The notes under the pieces: generated by a model
What the model saw: the letters and a program-made list of their open reading frames with translations, nothing else
Database searches by the model: none
Told to the model about the DNA's origin: nothing
Assembly (NCBI RefSeq): GCF_944384695.1
Contig: NZ_CALWUQ010000018.1
Coordinates: 1-34,465, forward strand
Source of the DNA: an uncultured Agathobaculum sp.
GTDB lineage: Bacteria > Bacillota > Clostridia > Oscillospirales > Butyricicoccaceae
Direction: 5' to 3'
DNA: 34,465 bases
Shown here: positions 13,142 to 21,723 of the stretch, one piece after another
Position numbering within the stretch: the stretch's first letter is position 1
How the letters are laid out: every line of letters starts with the position of its first letter
Position numbers and translations under genes: made by a program

Positions 13142-15136
13142 TCAGGATATATCTGCCAAATCCAGATACTGTGCGCCGTTTTCCGCGATATACTCCTTAC
13201 GACCGGACAGGTTGTCCCCCAGCAGCAAATCAAACATCTCGCTGGTTGCCTTGGCATCCTCCGGCTGAATGCGGATTAAACGGCGGGTTTCCGGATTCAT
13301 CGTGGTTTCCCACATCATGTCCGCTTCGTTCTCGCCCAGACCCTTGGAGCGCTGAATCAGCACTTTTTTGCCCGCCAGTTTATCGAGGATTGCGGCCTTT
13401 TCGCTCTCGTCGAACGCAAAATAACTCTTATCGCGGCAGGTGATTTCATACAGCGGCGACTCCGCGATATAGACATAGCCTTTTTCAATCAGCGTCGGCA
13501 CCAGCCGATACAGCATGGTCAAAATCAGCGTGCGAATCTGGAAGCCGTCCACGTCGGCATCCGTACAGATGATAATGCGCCGCCAACGCAACACCTCAAG
13601 GTCGAACGCGGATAAATCCTTCGCGGCCTTGCCGCGCACCTCAACCCCACAACCGAGCACCTTCAAGAGGTCGGTGATAATGTCGTTTTTGAAAATCTTG
13701 CCGTAATCCGCCTTCAGACAATTGAGAATCTTGCCGCGCACGGGCATAATCGCCTGAAACTCACTGTCACGCCCCTGCTTGACCGAGCCGAGCGCGGAAT
13801 CGCCCTCCACGATATACAGCTCGCGGCGTGTGACGTCCTTGGTGCGGCAGTCGACAAATTTCTGCACACGGTTGGCCAAATCCATGCCGCCGGACAGCTT
13901 TTTCTTGATGTTCAGGCGTGCTTTTTCCGCCTGTTCGCGGCTGCGCTTGTTGATGAGAATCTGCTCGGCAATCTTGTCCGCCTCAGCCTTGTTTTCGATG
14001 AAGTAGATTTCCAGCCCCTGCTTGAGGAAGTCGGTCATCGCCTCCTGAATGAACTTGTTGGTGATGGCCTTTTTGGTCTGGTTTTCATACGAGGTCTGGG
14101 TGGAAAAGCAGTTGGTCACGAGCACCAGACTGTCCAGCACATCCTGAAACGTGACCTTGCTCTCGTTCTTGGTATATTTTCCGTTCTGCTTGAGATAGCC
14201 GTCCAGCGCCGAAACGAACGCTGAGCGCACCGCCTTATCGGGCGCGCCGCCGTGCTCCAGACACGAAGAGTTGTGATAATACTCGATACGCGACACCGCA
14301 GAGGAAAAGCAGAACGCACAGGACAATTTGACCTTGTATTCCGGCTTGTCCGCCCGGTCGCAGCCTCGCCGCTCGCCCTCAAGGAACTGCACCGAAGTCA
14401 GCGGGTTCTCACCGACCAGCTCGGTGACATAATCAACGATGCCGTTCTGATACAGGAATTCGGTCGTCTCAAACTTGCCGCCAACCTGATTTTTCAGCAC
14501 AAACTTGATATGGCTGTTTACTACGGCCTGCCGTTTGAGCGTATCGAGATAGTACTCGACCGGAATGTTGATATCGGTGAACACCTCAAGGTCAGGCTTC
14601 CAGCGGATGGTCGTGCCGGTCTTTTTGGAGGTCGTCGGCTTTTTGATAAACCCTTCTTTGGTCGGGGTCTTGTTTTCGCCCTTTTCAAAGTGCAGACTGT
14701 ACTCAAACCCGTCGCGCACAACGGTCACGTCCATATACTCCGAGGAATACTGGGTCGCACAGGTGCCCAAACCGTTCAGGCCAAGCGAAAACTCGTAGTT
14801 TTCACCCGTATCGTTTTTATATTTGCCACCCGCATACAGCTCGCAGAATACCAGCTCCCAGTTATAGCGCTGCTCGTTCTCATTCCACTCAATTGGGATG
14901 CCGCGGCCACGGTCCGCCACCTCAATCGAGCCATCCTCATAGCGGGTGGTGATAATCTCGGTACCGAACCCCTCGCGCGCCTCGTCAATCGAGTTGGACA
15001 GAATCTCAAACACCGCATGCTCGCAGCCTTCCAGCCCGTCTGAACCGAAAATAACGCCCGGACGCTTGCGCACACGGTCCGCGCCCTTGAGCGAGGAAAT
15101 ACTCTCGTTGCCGTATGACGGTTTTGCTTTACTCAT
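13142..15136 (-). CDS. parE: Type IIA topoisomerase subunit B (ParE/GyrB-like)
   Basis: 664 residues. The GHKL ATPase domain is intact: Glu44 and Asn48 in FEILSNSIDEA, DRGRGIP (75-81; usually DNGRGIP) and the 'GLNGLG' lid glycines. The transducer domain ends in a switch-lysine-like region, and the Toprim domain has VEGDSALGSVKQGRDSEF and the DADVDG metal site. The C-terminal 'QRSKGLGENEADMMWETTMN' is the family tail. It precedes parC by 17 bp. Its own promoter lies at 15186-15214. Together they form an ATP-driven topoisomerase for decatenation or supercoil control. Confidence 0.9.
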   Translation of the reverse strand: MSKAKPSYGNESISSLKGADRVRKRPGVIFGSDGLEGCEHAVFEILSNSIDEAREGFGTEIITTRYEDGSIEVADRGRGIPIEWNENEQRYNWELVFCELYAGGKYKNDTGENYEFSLGLNGLGTCATQYSSEYMDVTVVRDGFEYSLHFEKGENKTPTKEGFIKKPTTSKKTGTTIRWKPDLEVFTDINIPVEYYLDTLKRQAVVNSHIKFVLKNQVGGKFETTEFLYQNGIVDYVTELVGENPLTSVQFLEGERRGCDRADKPEYKVKLSCAFCFSSAVSRIEYYHNSSCLEHGGAPDKAVRSAFVSALDGYLKQNGKYTKNESKVTFQDVLDSLVLVTNCFSTQTSYENQTKKAITNKFIQEAMTDFLKQGLEIYFIENKAEADKIAEQILINKRSREQAEKARLNIKKKLSGGMDLANRVQKFVDCRTKDVTRRELYIVEGDSALGSVKQGRDSEFQAIMPVRGKILNCLKADYGKIFKNDIITDLLKVLGCGVEVRGKAAKDLSAFDLEVLRWRRIIICTDADVDGFQIRTLILTMLYRLVPTLIEKGYVYIAESPLYEITCRDKSYFAFDESEKAAILDKLAGKKVLIQRSKGLGENEADMMWETTMNPETRRLIRIQPEDAKATSEMFDLLLGDNLSGRKEYIAENGAQYLDLADIS

Positions 15137-15185
15137 ATTGCCCTTAACTCCCTGTTTCCGCAGTTCTCAAATCCATAACTATATT

Positions 15186-15214
15186 ATTATACGCTGTTTC
15201 TCTGTTTTTTTCAA
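15186..15214 (-). promoter_or_regulatory. Promoter of parE-parC
   Basis: Minus-strand TTGAAA (15214-15209), 17-nt spacer, TATAAT (15191-15186). Confidence 0.7.
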
Positions 15215-15253
15215 TTGTTTTCCGTTGTGTGCATCTAAAGTCTGTTATTTTGT

Positions 15254-15290
15254 ACGAAAAGCGCGCGCTGCGAAAAGCAGCGCGCGCTTT
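15254..15290 (-). terminator. Strong GC-rich terminator ending the intergenic ncRNA
   Basis: A 14-bp perfect stem (15258-15271 with 15277-15290) of alternating GC, with a 5-nt loop. The minus-strand transcript continues TTTTCGTAC, so the U tract is only four long (three stem-paired). Confidence 0.75.
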
Positions 15291-15425
15291 CTTATGATAA
15301 TGGGCGATTAAGCCTCTTGTCTTTGGACTGTCCGGGAGCCTGCGCGGTATTCCGTCCCACAGGGCCGAACAGATTTTTTATCGTCTTCCCATGAAGAAGT
15401 TTATGTCAAAAGGGGTTGTTCCCTT
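15258..15425 (-). ncRNA. Putative structured ncRNA, 6S-like
   Basis: No protein frame is credible here, yet the stretch has a promoter (15432-15459) and a terminator, giving a transcript of about 168 nt. It folds well by hand. CUGUUCGG pairs with CCGGACAG (8 bp). Inside it CCUGUG pairs with CGCAGG, and CGG pairs with CCG around an AAUA tetraloop. Outside, CUUCUU can pair with AAGAGG, leaving a large asymmetric bubble. Size, rod shape and central bubble recall 6S RNA, the regulator that binds sigma-A RNA polymerase. I cannot recognise conserved 6S bases, so the class is tentative. SRP RNA, RNase P RNA and T-box motifs are absent. Confidence 0.5.
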
Positions 15426-15431
15426 GCTGTG

Positions 15432-15459
15432 GTTATACTATACCGTATCCATATGTCTA
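15432..15459 (-). promoter_or_regulatory. Promoter of the intergenic ncRNA
   Basis: Minus-strand TAGACA (15459-15454), 16-nt spacer, TATAAC (15437-15432), placing initiation near 15425. Confidence 0.6.
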
Positions 15460-15534
15460 AAGTTTGTAGAAAATTTGAAAGAAGTGTAAACACTGCCGTA
15501 TACGCCCGATTTGACCTTTTTCGCACCGAACGAA

Positions 15535-15566
15535 AAAAGAACAGATGCTTTTGCATCTGTTCTTTT
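15535..15566 (-). terminator. Terminator of rpsU
   Basis: A 14-bp stem AAAAGAACAGATGC/GCATCTGTTCTTTT (15535-15548, 15553-15566) with a TTTT (AAAA in minus sense) loop and T-rich flank on both strands, 9 bp after the rpsU stop. Confidence 0.9.
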
Positions 15567-15574
15567 CTACTCAA

Positions 15575-15757
15575 TTAGCGAAACTTTTTCTTCTTCGCGC
15601 GCGCAGCCTCAGATTTCTTGCGGCGCTTGACGCTCGGGCTTTCATAATGCTCACGCTTGCGGAGCTCGGAAAGCGTACCCGCCTTGGCGCACGAACGCTT
15701 GAAGCGGCGCAGCGCGCTGTCAATAGATTCATTTTCCTTGATGCGGATCTCCGACAC
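15575..15757 (-). CDS. rpsU: 30S ribosomal protein S21
   Basis: 60 residues, normal for bS21. The sequence begins [20 protein letters not shown] and ends in a very basic tail ([17 protein letters not shown]), as usual for this late-assembling small-subunit protein near the anti-Shine-Dalgarno end of 16S rRNA. The start is GTG, not ATG, with GGGAGGG about 6 nt upstream. It has a perfect-consensus promoter and a ~75-nt leader containing a 7-bp hairpin, so it is expressed independently of leuS. Confidence 0.97.
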   Translation of the reverse strand: MSEIRIKENESIDSALRRFKRSCAKAGTLSELRKREHYESPSVKRRKKSEAARAKKKKFR

Positions 15758-15775
15758 AGTTTTCCCTCCCTCCGC

Positions 15776-15797
15776 GCGTTCCCCTCTGGAGGAACGC
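15776..15797 (-). promoter_or_regulatory. Leader hairpin upstream of the rpsU ribosome binding site
   Basis: GCGTTCC (15797-15791) pairs with GGAACGC (15782-15776) around an 8-nt loop, ending about 10 nt before the GGGAGGG box. Placement suits translational feedback, but no known S21 leader motif is recognised. Confidence 0.4.
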
Positions 15798-15840
15798 TAT
15801 GCACGGCTTTGCATACAACGGCACACAAAACCGTAAGGAT

Positions 15841-15869
15841 ATTATATCTGTTTTTACCGTCCGTGTCAA
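15841..15869 (-). promoter_or_regulatory. Perfect consensus promoter of rpsU
   Basis: Minus-strand TTGACA (15869-15864), 17-nt spacer, TATAAT (15846-15841), located right after the leuS stop codon. Confidence 0.85.
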
Positions 15870-15878
15870 TAACAAAGT

Positions 15879-18287
15879 TTAGCGAACGACCAGATTGACA
15901 ATTTTACCAGGTACGACGATTTGCTTGACCATTTCCTTGCCTGCAATCGCGTTCTTTACCTTCTCCTCTACAAGCGCGGTGTCGATTGCCACCTGCTTGT
16001 CGCAATCCACCGGCAGCTTGATTGTGCACTTGAGCTTGCCGTTGACCTGTACGGCCATTTCGACCGTATCCTCAACCGTCTTGGCATCCTCATAAGCCGG
16101 CCACGGCGCAACAGACAACAGGCCCTCGCCGCCCATCTGCTGCCACAGTTCTTCGGTGATATGCGGGGCGAACGGGTTGAGCAGCGTCAGGAAGGTCCTG
16201 TATTCAGCCTTGTTAACCCCCTTGTCGTAGAACTCATTGAGCATGGTCATGAGCGCTGCGATTGCGGTATTCGCCTTAAGGTTGTCCGCGTCCTCACCGA
16301 CCTTCTTAATCGTGCGGTGCATGAGTACCTCGTGCTGCTTGGAGTATTCGTCGCCCTCCTGCACCTTTTCGGCAAGGCCCCAGACACGCTCGAGGAAGCG
16401 GCGGCAGCCTTTGATGGACTTCGGGCTCCACGGAGCCGCCTTCTCAAAGTCGCCAATGAACATTTCGTACAGGCGCATCGTATCCGCACCGTAGGTATCC
16501 ACAATCTCATCCGGATTGACCACGTTGCCGCGGCTTTTGGACATCTTCTCGCCGTTCTCGCCCAGAATCATACCATGGCTTGTGCGCTTGGCGTACGGCT
16601 CCTTGGTCGGCACCACACCGATATCATACAGGAACTTGTGCCAGAAGCGGCTGTACAGCAGGTGGAGCGTGGTGTGCTCCATACCGCCGTTATACCAATC
16701 GACCGGCGACCAGTATTCCAGCGCTTCCTTGGAAGCGAGCGCCTTGTCGTTGTGCGGGTCCATATAGCGCAGGAAATACCACGACGAACCGGCCCACTGT
16801 GGCATGGTGTCGGTCTCACGCTTCGCCGGACCGCCACAGCACGGGCAGGTGGTGTTGACCCAGTCGGTCATCTTGGCAAGCGGCGACTCGCCGTTTTCGG
16901 TCGGCTCATAGCTCTCCACGTCCGGCAGGGTCAGCGGAAGCTGGTCCTCCGCAATCGGCACCCAGCCACACTTCTCGCAGTAAACCAGCGGAATCGGCTC
17001 GCCCCAGTAGCGCTGACGGGAGAATACCCAGTCGCGCAGCTTATATTGCACCTTGGCGTGACCGATGCCCTTCTCTTCCAGCCATGCAATCATCGCCGGA
17101 ATGGCATCCTTGACCGTCTTGCCGTTGAGGAAATCCGAGTTGACCAGGATACCGGTCTCGTCCTTTGCGGTAAAGGCCGCCTTTTGCACATCCTCACCGC
17201 CGGATACCACCTCGATAATCTCACAGCCGAACTTTTTGGCAAACTCCCAGTCACGGTCGTCATGTGCCGGAACCGCCATAATCGCGCCCGTACCGTAGCC
17301 CATCAGGACGTAGTCAGAGACGAAAATCGGAATCTCGCGGCCGTTGACCGGATTGATTGCGCCAACGCCATCCAGCTTGACGCCAGTCTTGTCCTTATTC
17401 AGCTCGGTGCGCTCGAAATCCGACTTGCGCGCCGCTTCCTCACGGTAAGCGCGCACCGCATCAATGTTTTTGAGCTTGTACGCCCACTTCTCGACCGCCG
17501 GATGCTCAGGCGAGATAACCATGTAAGTCGCGCCGAACAGCGTATCCGGACGGGTGGTATAAACGGTCAGCGTATCGCCCTCGGTGGTCTTGAAATCAAC
17601 CTCCGCGCCGGTCGAGCGGCCAATCCAGTTGCGCTGCTGCACCTTGACGCGCTCGATGAAATCCACATCATCCAAATCGTCAATCAGACGCTGCGCGTAC
17701 TTGGTAATTGCCAACATCCACTGGCTCTTGGTCTTATGGACAACCTCGCTGCCGCAGCGCTCGCACACGCCGTTGACAACCTCTTCGTTGGCCAGCACGC
17801 ACTTACAGGAGGTGCACCAGTTGACGCTCATTTCCTTTTTGTAGGCAAGGCCCTTCTTGAACAGCTGCAGGAAAATCCACTGCGTCCACTTGTAGTAATT
17901 CGGGTCGGTCGTGTTGATTTCACGCGACCAGTCGAACGACAGGCCAAGCGACTTAAGCTGCCCCTTAAAGCGCGCGACGTTCTTCTTGGTCACTTCCGCC
18001 GGATGGATGTGGTTCTTGATGGCAAAATTCTCAGTCGGCAGGCCAAAGGCATCCCAGCCCATCGGATAGAGCACATTATAGCCCTGCATACGCTTTTTGC
18101 GCGCAACGATGTCGAGCGCGGTGTAGGAGCGCGGATGGCCTACGTGCAGGCCCTGACCGGACGGATACGGGAACTCAACCAGCGCATAAAATTTCTGCTT
18201 TTCGCTGCCGTTTTCCGCCTCGAAGCAGTGTGCCTCATCCCAGATATCCTGCCACTTTTTTTCAACCAGTTTGTGATCGTACTTCAA
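15879..18287 (-). CDS. leuS: Leucyl-tRNA synthetase
   Basis: 802 residues, the usual size for bacterial LeuRS, which charges tRNA-Leu. The class I signature HIGH appears as HVGH (48-51, in '[12 protein letters not shown]') and KMSKS as EKMSKSRGN near residue 580. The editing domain carries '[20 protein letters not shown]'. Two zinc-ribbon-like Cys clusters are present: CTSCK...CERCGS, and CPCCGG before [16 protein letters not shown]. The C-terminal anticodon-binding domain is complete. It lies 82 bp downstream of rsfS with a hairpin between. There is no T-box leader, so regulation by uncharged tRNA is not indicated. Confidence 0.98.
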   Translation of the reverse strand: MKYDHKLVEKKWQDIWDEAHCFEAENGSEKQKFYALVEFPYPSGQGLHVGHPRSYTALDIVARKKRMQGYNVLYPMGWDAFGLPTENFAIKNHIHPAEVTKKNVARFKGQLKSLGLSFDWSREINTTDPNYYKWTQWIFLQLFKKGLAYKKEMSVNWCTSCKCVLANEEVVNGVCERCGSEVVHKTKSQWMLAITKYAQRLIDDLDDVDFIERVKVQQRNWIGRSTGAEVDFKTTEGDTLTVYTTRPDTLFGATYMVISPEHPAVEKWAYKLKNIDAVRAYREEAARKSDFERTELNKDKTGVKLDGVGAINPVNGREIPIFVSDYVLMGYGTGAIMAVPAHDDRDWEFAKKFGCEIIEVVSGGEDVQKAAFTAKDETGILVNSDFLNGKTVKDAIPAMIAWLEEKGIGHAKVQYKLRDWVFSRQRYWGEPIPLVYCEKCGWVPIAEDQLPLTLPDVESYEPTENGESPLAKMTDWVNTTCPCCGGPAKRETDTMPQWAGSSWYFLRYMDPHNDKALASKEALEYWSPVDWYNGGMEHTTLHLLYSRFWHKFLYDIGVVPTKEPYAKRTSHGMILGENGEKMSKSRGNVVNPDEIVDTYGADTMRLYEMFIGDFEKAAPWSPKSIKGCRRFLERVWGLAEKVQEGDEYSKQHEVLMHRTIKKVGEDADNLKANTAIAALMTMLNEFYDKGVNKAEYRTFLTLLNPFAPHITEELWQQMGGEGLLSVAPWPAYEDAKTVEDTVEMAVQVNGKLKCTIKLPVDCDKQVAIDTALVEEKVKNAIAGKEMVKQIVVPGKIVNLVVR

Positions 18288-18330
18288 CGGTATTTCCCCC
18301 TAAAGTGAATGGTTTATTTTAGGCGCGGTA

Positions 18331-18363
18331 ACGCGGCGGACACACCTTCTGCATCCGCCGCAT
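18331..18363 (-). other. Stable hairpin between rsfS and leuS, no U tract
   Basis: A 10-bp stem centred on GCGGCGGA/TCCGCCGC (18361-18354, 18340-18333) with a 13-nt loop lies just after the rsfS stop. No T run follows, so it is not a simple terminator. It may be an RNA-processing or stability element separating leuS expression from the upstream genes. Confidence 0.45.
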
Positions 18364-18369
18364 CCCGTT

Positions 18370-18735
18370 TTATTTTTCTGCAATGCCAAGCTCGGACAGC
18401 GCCACGGGCGTTCCGTCCTTCCACAGATTCTCCAAATTGTAGAACTTACGAGCCTCCGGCATGAACACATGCAGCACCACGCAGCCGTAATCGAGCAGCA
18501 TCCACTGCGCGGATTCATAGCCCTCAGTGTGGTGTACCAGCGTTTCGTGATCGTATTTCAGACGCCACTCCACGTTATCGGCCAGCGCCTTGACCTGCGT
18601 GGTCGAGGAGGCTGAACAAATGACAAAATATTCGGTCAGCTCAGTCAGCCGCTCCACCTGCAACACTTCGATCTCCTGTGCCTTCTTCTCCAGAAGCGCT
18701 TCACAAATCGCCTTTACGGTATCTTTTGCAGTCAA
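18370..18735 (-). CDS. rsfS: Ribosomal silencing factor RsfS (Iojap family)
   Basis: 121 residues, typical length. RsfS binds uL14 on the 50S subunit and blocks joining with 30S in poor nutrient conditions. The Iojap/RsfS blocks are present: an N-terminal helix, 'EIEVLQVERLTELTEYFVIC', 'SSTTQVKALADNVEWRLK', EGYESAQWMLLDYGCVVLHV and the end 'FYNLENLWKDG'. It follows the LCP gene by 22 bp in the normal Firmicutes order nadD-yqeK-LCP-rsfS. Confidence 0.97.
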   Translation of the reverse strand: MTAKDTVKAICEALLEKKAQEIEVLQVERLTELTEYFVICSASSTTQVKALADNVEWRLKYDHETLVHHTEGYESAQWMLLDYGCVVLHVFMPEARKFYNLENLWKDGTPVALSELGIAEK

Positions 18736-18757
18736 TTTTCAATCTCCTTCTTTATCG

Positions 18758-20485
18758 TCATGCTTCCGGGTCGATTGTAGTGCTGCCGCCGCCCGTACCG
18801 GAATCGGTCGTGCCGCCGCTGCTTTCACCGCCGCCTGTGCTGCCGCCGGTCGAGGTATCCCCGCCGCCGCTGCTCTCGCCGCCTGTGCTGCCGCCGGAAG
18901 ACATGTCTCCGCCGCCTGTGCTGCCACCGGTCGAGGTATCTCCGCCGCCCGTGCTGCCGCCGGTCGAGGTGTCCCCGCCGCCCGTGCTGCCGCCGGTCGA
19001 GGTATCTCCGCCGCCCGTGCTGCCGCCGGTCGAGGTGTCACCGCCACCCGTGCCTTCACCGGTCGAAACGTCTCCGCCGCCCGTGTTGCCACCGGTCGAG
19101 GTGTCCCCGCCGCCCGTGCTGTCGCCGGTCGAGGTATCTCCGCCGCTGCTCTCGCCGCCGGAGGAATCACTGCTTGTATCGTTATAGTCCTCCTCTGAGG
19201 TATCGCCCCAGACGTAATTATCCTCACCGGAGCTGACGCCGCCGCTCCAACTCGACGAGCTGCCGCTTTCCGGACCGCTCACCATATCCAGCGTGGTAAT
19301 CGGCTCCTCATACGGATTAAAATACTTGTTGACCAGATCGAGCGTCTCCTGATAGTACGGGAAGAAGAACGAATACTGGTACGGATCGCTGCCGGCGTAG
19401 CTCATCGCGCCGTAACCGGGCAGCGTGAAGAACTGGATGCTTTCATTTTTGATTTGCAGCGCCTGCATGCCCATCCAAAGCAGCTCGCCTGCCGTCAAAT
19501 CGGTTTTGACATTCTGGAATACCGCATCCGCAATCGAAGAGATTTTGGTAATATTCTTAAGCTGGAACACCTCTGCTGCGAGCGTTTTCAGGAATTTCTG
19601 CTGATTTTCCACGCGGCCTTCGTCACCGTTCGGATACTGTACCGAATAGTCGTTGTTGTGCCGCCAGCGCAGGAATTCCACTGTCTGCTTGCCGTCCAAA
19701 TGCTGCATACCCGCATACAAATCAATATGCAGGTCCTGTGAGGGATCGTCGTACTCCATACGGAAGGGAATCTCATAGTCAATACCGCCGATGGCATCTA
19801 CAATCGCTGCAATGCCGTCGAAATTGACGATGACATACTTATCCGGCTTGAAACCCATCAGGCGTTCAATCTCGGTCTTGGTCTGCTCGATGCCCTTGCT
19901 CATGCCGTATGCGGCATTGATCTTACGGCTTGCGCCGCTCAGGCCATTGTTGCACATCGTATCGCGCGGAATGTTCATTATATTGATGGTCTTTTTGTTA
20001 ACATCCATCGTGGCGACCATCAGCGCGTCGGTTCTGGTTTCATCCTCGTCGACCGCACCGACCACAAAGGTGAACACATCATCAATGCGCGTACCCGAAT
20101 TGAGCATGCTGTTGACGTCAATCTTGTCCCCGTTTTCCTTATCCTTGATGGTGGGGTTATTTGCCTGCGGCGGACGGATAAAGGCCACTGCGGCAGCGGC
20201 GGCACCGAGCAGAAGTGCAAGCACAACCACTGTGATGATAATAATCCGCCTGCGTTTCTGGCCCTTTGTCAGCTGTTTTTTTGCCTTTGCGCCCTTTTTC
20301 CCTGCCGGTTTGGGCGCGGCCAGCGACGCTTTCTGCGCCGCGGGCTTTGGCGCGGACTGCGGCGCTCTCTGCGCCGTAGGCATCGGCTTTTGATTGGTCT
20401 TACCCGCGGCCTGCCGCGGCGCGCTTTGCTTTTGCGTGCGGTTTGTCCGGCCGCTATGGCCTCCGCTGCCTCCGAAAAGTTTCAA
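18758..20485 (-). CDS. LytR-CpsA-Psr (LCP) family protein with an 11-residue-repeat tail
   Basis: 575 residues. LCP enzymes attach wall teichoic acids, capsule or other anionic polymers to peptidoglycan. The cytoplasmic N-terminus (1-80) is basic and rich in Ala, Gln, Pro and Lys. One membrane helix follows (81-103, IIIITVVVLALLLGAA...). The LCP domain has 'DEDETRTDALMVATMDVNKK' and NIMNIPRDTM with the catalytic Arg, then 'FDGIAAIVDAIGGIDYEIPF' and QTVEFLRWRHNN. After about residue 435 comes a 140-residue tail with about nine copies of GGSTGGGDTST or variants. Such a Gly/Ser/Thr tail is longer and more regular than is usual. It sits between yqeK and rsfS. Confidence 0.93.
   Translation of the reverse strand: MKLFGGSGGHSGRTNRTQKQSAPRQAAGKTNQKPMPTAQRAPQSAPKPAAQKASLAAPKPAGKKGAKAKKQLTKGQKRRRIIIITVVVLALLLGAAAAAVAFIRPPQANNPTIKDKENGDKIDVNSMLNSGTRIDDVFTFVVGAVDEDETRTDALMVATMDVNKKTINIMNIPRDTMCNNGLSGASRKINAAYGMSKGIEQTKTEIERLMGFKPDKYVIVNFDGIAAIVDAIGGIDYEIPFRMEYDDPSQDLHIDLYAGMQHLDGKQTVEFLRWRHNNDYSVQYPNGDEGRVENQQKFLKTLAAEVFQLKNITKISSIADAVFQNVKTDLTAGELLWMGMQALQIKNESIQFFTLPGYGAMSYAGSDPYQYSFFFPYYQETLDLVNKYFNPYEEPITTLDMVSGPESGSSSSWSGGVSSGEDNYVWGDTSEEDYNDTSSDSSGGESSGGDTSTGDSTGGGDTSTGGNTGGGDVSTGEGTGGGDTSTGGSTGGGDTSTGGSTGGGDTSTGGSTGGGDTSTGGSTGGGDMSSGGSTGGESSGGGDTSTGGSTGGGESSGGTTDSGTGGGSTTIDPEA
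18800..19145 (-). repeat. 33-bp tandem repeats encoding the LCP tail
   Basis: About nine in-frame copies of an 11-codon unit (GGSTGGGDTST). The central four copies are nearly identical in DNA, with third-base changes such as GTATCTCC versus GTGTCCCC on the plus strand. Outer copies diverge (GGNTGGGDVST, GGSTGGGDMSS), pointing to recent central expansion. Confidence 0.85.
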
Positions 20486-20509
20486 ACGATTCCTGCCTCC
20501 AGTATTGTC

Positions 20510-21091
20510 CTATTCGTCACGCCAGCGAATCCCGTGACGGATCATATCATTATATGCCGCAATGGTATCGCTGTGTATCAGTTTACTACGCTGGACCAGC
20601 TCGGTCAGCGTTTGGTCATAACAATAGAGCAGCGCACGGTCAATGCTCACCCGCGCCAACTCACGCGCCTTTTCCACGCCCGGAAAATCGCGCGTATCCT
20701 CGATGTAATCGGCCAGATAAAGGATTTTATCCAGCAATGTCATACCGTGCTTTCCGGTCGTGTGGCAGGCAATCGCATTGCAGATGTCTTCGGGCATGCC
20801 GTATTCCTCGCGCGCAATGGCCGCCGCCGTTTTTCCGTGCAGCATTTTCGGCTCGCTTTTTTCAACGGTACAGGGTATTATACCGTATTTCTCACATAAA
20901 TTCAACTGTTCCTGCGGAGAAAGATGCTTTGTTATGTCATGCAGGATCGCGGCTACCCCGGCTTTTTCCGGATCCCCGCCGAAGCGCTCGGCCAGCCTTC
21001 TGGCCGCCCGCTCGCATCCCAGCGTGTGCTCATACCGGTATCCGTGCAGCCTCGCCAAAATCCCTTGCCTCATTTCATCGTTACACAACAT
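20510..21091 (-). CDS. yqeK: HD-domain Ap4A hydrolase YqeK
   Basis: 193 residues from ATG 21091, chosen because AAAGGCGGGGA lies just upstream; an in-frame ATG at 21133 would begin inside the nadD end. YqeK is a symmetrical diadenosine-tetraphosphate hydrolase using an HD metal site. Visible residues are His in 'YEHTLGCERAARRLAERFG', the HD pair in AAILHDITKHL, then 'KMLHGKTAAAIAREEYGM', 'AIACHTTGKHGMTLLDKILY' and LADYIEDTRDFPG. It follows nadD, as is standard in Firmicutes, linking NAD-cofactor synthesis with alarmone hydrolysis. Confidence 0.93.
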   Translation of the reverse strand: MLCNDEMRQGILARLHGYRYEHTLGCERAARRLAERFGGDPEKAGVAAILHDITKHLSPQEQLNLCEKYGIIPCTVEKSEPKMLHGKTAAAIAREEYGMPEDICNAIACHTTGKHGMTLLDKILYLADYIEDTRDFPGVEKARELARVSIDRALLYCYDQTLTELVQRSKLIHSDTIAAYNDMIRHGIRWRDE

Positions 21092-21129
21092 AACTTTTCC
21101 CCGCCTTTCTGATTTTATATCGCTTATTG

Positions 21130-21723
21130 TCAATAACCGTATAGGTGATTTCGCTCGATATAATCCGCGACCGCGGGCGCGGTATAGCGGCGCAGCGCGC
21201 CACCCTGCCGCAGCTCGGTCGATGAAATGGGAATACTTGCGCCCTGCACCAGTTCAATATGCGCGTCCATGCGGCGGTGCAGTATCACGGCCTTGCGTCG
21301 CAGCATGCCCCAATCATCCTGTGCGCGGGCACAGACCGCCAGCGTACACAGCTGCACGATCTCTTCCGCCGCATACCAAATCCGGTCAAATGAAAGCAGC
21401 ATGTCCGTACCGACAATCAAATAAAGGTCGGTCTCGCCCCGCGCGTGCAGCGCGCGCAGCGTGTCCACCGTATAGCTCGCCCCACCGCGGTCGATTTCCA
21501 TGGTATCCAGCCGCGCCCACGGTATCCCCTCGGTCAGCAGACGCACCATCTCACAGCGGTCGGCCGCCGTTGCCGTGTGTTCCGGCAGCGTCTTGTGCGG
21601 TGGGATATTGGTCGGAATAAACAGCACCCTATCCAGTTTGAGCGCATCGTGCGCAAGCTGTGCGGCGTGCAAATGGCCCACATGCGGTGGATTGAACGTA
21701 CCGCCCAGGATACCCGTTCTCAT
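21130..21723 (-). CDS. nadD: Nicotinate-nucleotide adenylyltransferase
   Basis: 197 residues, full length. NadD makes deamido-NAD from NaMN and ATP. The nucleotidyltransferase signature GTFNPPHVGHLHAA is at 9-22; the (T/S)xxH and ISSTxxR motifs appear as 'HVGH' and 'ISSTELR' near residue 167. IPTNIPPHKTLP is the NaMN-binding loop. Its ATG overlaps the yhbY stop by 4 nt (21720-21723), implying translational coupling. Confidence 0.97.
   Translation of the reverse strand: MRTGILGGTFNPPHVGHLHAAQLAHDALKLDRVLFIPTNIPPHKTLPEHTATAADRCEMVRLLTEGIPWARLDTMEIDRGGASYTVDTLRALHARGETDLYLIVGTDMLLSFDRIWYAAEEIVQLCTLAVCARAQDDWGMLRRKAVILHRRMDAHIELVQGASIPISSTELRQGGALRRYTAPAVADYIERNHLYGY

Noticed and set aside
15300..15430. 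T-box, SRP RNA or RNase P RNA in the rpsU-parE gap
   Set aside because: GGACGGAATACCGCG faintly recalls a T-box antiterminator, but there is no specifier stem and no downstream synthetase or amino-acid gene. The SRP tetraloop region and RNase P core motifs are absent.
15921..18308. Very long plus-strand open frame opposite leuS
   Set aside because: Exactly antisense to an unambiguous leuS. It results from GC-rich codon bias and has no domain-like composition (Arg, His and Leu rich).
18850..19145. Regular repeats that look like a CRISPR array at first sight
   Set aside because: The period is 33 bp with no unique spacers, in frame with the LCP coding sequence, and no cas genes are nearby.
18678..19187. 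Proline-rich plus-strand frame with PPPVLPPVEVS repeats
   Set aside because: Mirror of the 33-bp repeats in the LCP gene; the sense strand has the LCP domain and a normal start.
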